Shown piece by piece: positions 5,370 to 7,881 of a DNA stretch of 7,881 nt (positions within the stretch are counted from its first letter, which is position 1; every line of letters starts with the position of its first letter). The notes below the pieces were generated by a model. It was not told where the DNA came from. It saw only the letters and a list, made by a program, of their open reading frames with translations, and searched no databases. The stretch lies in the NCBI GenBank assembly GCA_029562045.1, contig JAKQWJ010000102.1, forward strand, positions 1-7,881, given 5' to 3'. The DNA is from Spirochaetota bacterium (GTDB lineage: Bacteria > Spirochaetota > Spirochaetia > DTKZ01). The position numbers were made by a program, and so were the translations under genes.

Positions 5370-6449
5370 ATGAAGTTCAAGATCAAGTATGCGTCCCAGA
5401 TCGTCGGCGTTTTCGTCATCCTCGCCTTTCTCTTTCTGGCGGTCATCCTGATGCTGATGGGGGTGAACCAGCGCTGGTTCGCGAAAAACTACCTTTTCAA
5501 AAGCCGGTTCGCCTCGGGCACGGGGCTCAGCGTGGGCATGCCCATCAGCTTCAAGGGCTTCGACATCGGAAAAATCCGGGCCATCACCCTGGCGGAAGAC
5601 AATACCGTGGAGATCGACTTCACCATCCAGGACACCTTCTATCCCAAGGTCTACGAAAACTCCCTCCTCCAGCTCCGGACGAACCCGCTGGGCCTGGGGG
5701 GCGGCCTGTTCTTTCACCAGGGGAAGACCCCCACCCCTCCCCTGGAGGAGTTCTCCCAGATTCCCTCTCTGGACCTTCCGGAGGGGCGGGAAATCGCCAG
5801 GAAGGGCCTGGTAAACATGCCCAAGGACGACGACCCCGTCAACCGCCTCATCGGAGCCATCGAGCCGATCCTGACCAACGCGGACCTGGCGCTGGTGTCC
5901 ATGGAAAAACTCCTGGCCACGGTGGACTCCGCCCTCGCCGGCGGGTCCTCCACTCCATTGGCGGCGGTGGTGGACGGGGCGGCCCGGAGCGCCGGGAATC
6001 TGGGGACCATCACCGCCCAGGTGGCCCGGAACCTGGAAACCACCCTGGGCGAGACCAACGCCCTCCTGGCCAATCTGGGGGAGATCACCGCCAATCTGCG
6101 GGAAACCACCGCGGCCCTCCGGGACCCCCGGGGTATGGTCAAAACCCTTCTGGACCCCAAGGGCTCCCTGGCCACTCTGCTGGACGACAACGACCGCCTC
6201 TTTCTGCAGCTGGAGGGGATACTGCAGGGGGCCGCCGGAGGGGTCGGCGAACTCAAGGACTTCGCGGCCTTCGTCAACACCACCCGGCCCCAGCTTCTGG
6301 GGGTCCTCGAAGAGGGGCGGGAGGCGGTCAGACTGAGTCAGGATGTCCTGCAGGGGCTCCGGAACAACCCGCTGCTCCGGGGCGGAGTCCCCCCCCGGCC
6401 TCCGGCCCCGACGATCCAGACGGGCTACCGGGACGAGGCCCTGCGATGA
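5370..6449 (+). CDS. mlaD: MlaD/MCE-family periplasmic lipid-transport protein with long helical C-terminus
   Basis: This 359-residue protein has an N-terminal TM anchor (about 11-31), one MCE domain (about 40-118; FASGTGLSVGMPISFKGFDI, then LRTNPLGLGGGLFF) and a long C-terminal region rich in helix-forming repeats (about 160-330; NLGTITAQVARNLETTLGET, LLANLGEITANLRETTAAL). It ends in a Pro-rich tail. E. coli MlaD is about half as long, so this is closer to the Mce/TGD2-like design in which a hexamer extends a helical tube into the periplasm. That shape is inference. GGAGG (5361-5365) precedes the ATG by 4 nt, and the gap from mlaF is 34 nt. The stop overlaps the start of the lipoprotein gene (ATGA). 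A run of eight C (6389-6396) occurs in the tail. The protein would be the lipid conduit joined to MlaE. Confidence 0.94.
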   Translation: MKFKIKYASQIVGVFVILAFLFLAVILMLMGVNQRWFAKNYLFKSRFASGTGLSVGMPISFKGFDIGKIRAITLAEDNTVEIDFTIQDTFYPKVYENSLLQLRTNPLGLGGGLFFHQGKTPTPPLEEFSQIPSLDLPEGREIARKGLVNMPKDDDPVNRLIGAIEPILTNADLALVSMEKLLATVDSALAGGSSTPLAAVVDGAARSAGNLGTITAQVARNLETTLGETNALLANLGEITANLRETTAALRDPRGMVKTLLDPKGSLATLLDDNDRLFLQLEGILQGAAGGVGELKDFAAFVNTTRPQLLGVLEEGREAVRLSQDVLQGLRNNPLLRGGVPPRPPAPTIQTGYRDEALR

Positions 6450-7381
6450 ACGCCCCCCTTCTGACGCTGGCGGTCCTCCTCCTGGCCGGAGCATCCTGCT
6501 CCTCCGCGCCTCCACCGAAGGAGGAGGTCTTCGAAAAGCGGGGCCAGGCCGCCCGGTATCTGGAGTTCGGCAACAGGTACTACCGGGAGGCGATGTTCGA
6601 CCAGGCCCTGCGTTTTTACGATCTGGCCCTGGAGCGCTACAGTTCCCTGGACGACCGGGAGGGTCAGGCGGCGGCCCGGAACTCCATGGGCAAGGTTCTT
6701 TTCCTGACGGGAGATCTGGACGGGGCCATGGAGGAGTACCGCAGGGCCCAGGCGCCGGCGGAGGCCTCGGGCCGTCCGGCCCTGCTGCTGCAAAGCGCCA
6801 ACAACATCGGCGAAATCCTGATCCGGCGGGGACAAAACCGGGAGGCCGCCGATCTGTTCCGGAAGGCTCTGGAACGTTTCGAGTATTCCGGGGCCGGAAC
6901 CCTGGAGCTGGCGGTGCTGCATCACAACCGGGGGGTGGTCTTCCGCAACCTGGGGGATCTCCCCGCCGCGCTGGAGGAGGCGGAGCGGGCGGCTGTCATG
7001 AACCGGGAGGCCCGGCGCTTCGAGGAACTGGCGGCGAACCATTACCTCACCGCCTCGATCCATCTTCTGGGAGGAAACACCACCCAGGCCCTGGGGCAGG
7101 CCGAACTGGCGCTGGAACTGGACAAAAAAATGGAAAACAGCCTGGGCATCGCCCAGGACCTGTCGGCCATCGGGGCGGTATACGAAAAAACGGGAAGGAC
7201 CACAGAGGCCCGGGATATGTACACCCGGGCGTTTCTCGTATATCGTTCCCTGCGGCACCTTCCCGGCATGCGGACCAGCCTGGAGGCTCTGGAAGCCGCC
7301 GCCAGGACCCTGAACCTCCCGGAGGAGGAAAAAAAATATCGTGAAGCCCGCGAACAGCTGTCCGTCCCGCCCCATCCGTGA
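6446..7381 (+). CDS. TPR-repeat lipoprotein of the mla-type operon
   Basis: This 311-residue secreted protein starts with a short hydrophobic signal (LLTLAVLLLAGASC) ending at Cys18, a relaxed lipobox of the kind spirochaetes use; the n-region unusually lacks a positive charge. About six TPR units follow: roughly 34-67, 74-107, 113-148, 154-189, 194-229 and 234-269, each with the G/A/Y-spaced pattern (for example NSMGKVLFLTGDLDGAMEEY). TPR superhelices bind proteins or peptides, so it may dock the MCE machine to an outer-membrane partner; this is inference from position and architecture. The start overlaps the mlaD stop as ATGA, with GAGG (6435-6438) 7 nt upstream. The 3' end overlaps the next gene by 41 nt and contains GGAGGAGG followed by eight A. 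It is not similar to MlaC, MlaB or PqiC as far as I can see. The domain call is strong, the specific role unknown. Confidence 0.9.
   Translation: MNAPLLTLAVLLLAGASCSSAPPPKEEVFEKRGQAARYLEFGNRYYREAMFDQALRFYDLALERYSSLDDREGQAAARNSMGKVLFLTGDLDGAMEEYRRAQAPAEASGRPALLLQSANNIGEILIRRGQNREAADLFRKALERFEYSGAGTLELAVLHHNRGVVFRNLGDLPAALEEAERAAVMNREARRFEELAANHYLTASIHLLGGNTTQALGQAELALELDKKMENSLGIAQDLSAIGAVYEKTGRTTEARDMYTRAFLVYRSLRHLPGMRTSLEALEAAARTLNLPEEEKKYREAREQLSVPPHP
7321..7328 (+). promoter_or_regulatory. Strong ribosome binding site supporting the GTG start at 7341
   Basis: GGAGGAGG lies inside the end of the TPR lipoprotein gene and precedes GTG at 7341 by 12 nt, rather long but usable. Eight consecutive A (7329-7336) follow it. 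It is the only good site near the next gene and no ATG is available in the relevant frame nearby, so it decides the start. Confidence 0.55.
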
Positions 7382-7802
7382 TTTCCTCGGCAAAAGCCTG
7401 CGGGGCTACGCCGGGGCCGCAAAGAAGGCCCTGGGTTTCGCCGCGGCGCTGGCGGCGGTGGCGGTGTCTTCCCTGCTCATCTCCGTTCCGCTGTGGTATT
7501 TTTCCTCCCGCCACGAGGAGGGCTACGGGCTCTTCGCCCTCCTCGTCACCGCCGCCGCGGTCTACCCGCTGGGGCGGAAGCTTCTCCGCGCCTGGCGGGA
7601 AGCGGGGAGTTTCCGGCGTTTCGCCGGCCGCCGCCTGAAGCCGGCGGCCCGGCGGGCCGCCGGCTTTCTCGCCGCCGCGGCGGGGCTCTATGGGGTGGTC
7701 CTTCTTTTCGTCACCGGCCGGACCATGGCCGGCGTCTCGGCGGGCGCCCTGTACGCGCTGTTCTTCGGTTTCTACCTGTCGGCCCGGCGCGATGGCCCGT
7801 AG
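7341..7802 (+). CDS. Small predicted four-TM integral membrane protein, function unknown
   Basis: This 153-residue product is not one I recognise. It has a basic N-terminus (residues 10-29 with R, K and R-rich spacing) followed by four likely TM segments at about 30-54, 62-79, 106-125 and 129-147. The basic loop between the second and third segments (79-105, RKLLRAWREAG then RRFAGRRLKPAARRA) predicts that this loop faces the cytosol. No catalytic motif is visible. The GTG start at 7341 is chosen from the strong GGAGGAGG upstream and the lack of an ATG in frame. The gene overlaps the lipoprotein gene by 41 nt and the next gene by 11 nt, so translation is probably coupled. Codon third positions are strongly G/C like the neighbours, which supports real coding. 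It may be an accessory membrane part of the transporter, but this rests only on position. Confidence 0.75.
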   Translation: MKPANSCPSRPIRDFLGKSLRGYAGAAKKALGFAAALAAVAVSSLLISVPLWYFSSRHEEGYGLFALLVTAAAVYPLGRKLLRAWREAGSFRRFAGRRLKPAARRAAGFLAAAAGLYGVVLLFVTGRTMAGVSAGALYALFFGFYLSARRDGP

Positions 7803-7881
7803 AACCGGGTTCGCGGCTGTCCTGATCCTCCTGGCGGCGGGAATCGCCGCGGTTTATCCCCTCATCCGGAGGCTCAGGACA
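7792..7881 (+). CDS. N-terminal 30 residues of a membrane-anchored or secreted protein (partial)
   Basis: From the ATG at 7792, 30 codons are open to the window edge: a basic start (MARRTG), a hydrophobic stretch of about 16 residues (7-22) and a basic flank (RRLR, 26-29). This is a signal anchor or an uncleaved signal peptide. The start overlaps the stop of the preceding gene by 11 nt, in line with the tight packing of the operon, though no clear ribosome site is present. Too little remains to assign a family. Confidence 0.55.
   Translation, partial: MARRTGFAAVLILLAAGIAAVYPLIRRLRT

Noticed and set aside
5139..6515. 458-codon minus-strand open frame opposite mlaD
   Set aside because: Gly/Pro/Arg-rich translation typical of an antisense frame in GC-rich DNA; mlaD has clear domains and a ribosome site on the plus strand.
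6425..7393. Minus-strand open frame opposite the TPR lipoprotein
   Set aside because: No family motifs; the plus strand shows a signal peptide and regular TPR spacing.

Overview
This is a GC-rich, densely packed bacterial chromosome segment with no RNA genes, CRISPR arrays, insertion sequences or phage genes that I can see. An MCE-type lipid transport system with a lipoprotein implies a diderm. The cyclic-nucleotide-domain/TPR fusion next to a Crp-like gene, and the PHP gene next to an mlaEFD-like operon, look to me most like a spirochaete (Spirochaetales-type). That is an inference from gene style, not a proof.

Layout. The window has two divergent blocks that meet in a 203-bp control region (2584-2786). 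The leftward block (minus strand) runs in order: a cNMP-domain/TPR protein (2583-1567); a Crp/Fnr-type regulator (1570-923) joined to it by an ATGA overlap; and, 22 nt later, an AarF/ABC1/UbiB-family kinase (from 900, cut by the window edge just inside its HADPHPG catalytic loop). The rightward block (plus strand) starts with a PHP-domain phosphoesterase (2787-3611). After a 118-bp gap come mlaE (permease, 3730-4521), mlaF (ATPase, 4532-5335), mlaD (MCE protein, 5370-6449), a TPR lipoprotein (6446-7381), a small predicted four-TM protein (7341-7802) and the first 30 codons of another membrane-anchored or secreted protein (7792 to the edge). The last four genes overlap one another, so they very likely share one transcript.

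How it may work together. mlaE, mlaF and mlaD encode the core of a phospholipid transporter between inner and outer membrane. No MlaB (STAS) or MlaC (periplasmic carrier) gene follows. Instead MlaD has a long helical C-terminal region, and a TPR lipoprotein occupies the place where an auxiliary lipoprotein would be expected. The most notable anomaly is MlaF. The Walker A lysine is His43, the catalytic glutamate after Walker B is Asp167, and the A-loop aromatic position appears to be Arg14, while the Q-loop, H-loop and Walker B aspartate are intact. The leftward block pairs one cNMP domain with an altered ligand cassette and one with a canonical cassette, ahead of an ABC1 kinase, a family linked to quinone and lipid homeostasis. 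The central intergenic region carries a 17-bp near-palindrome, a tandem 8-bp repeat spaced by one helical turn, and plausible divergent promoters.
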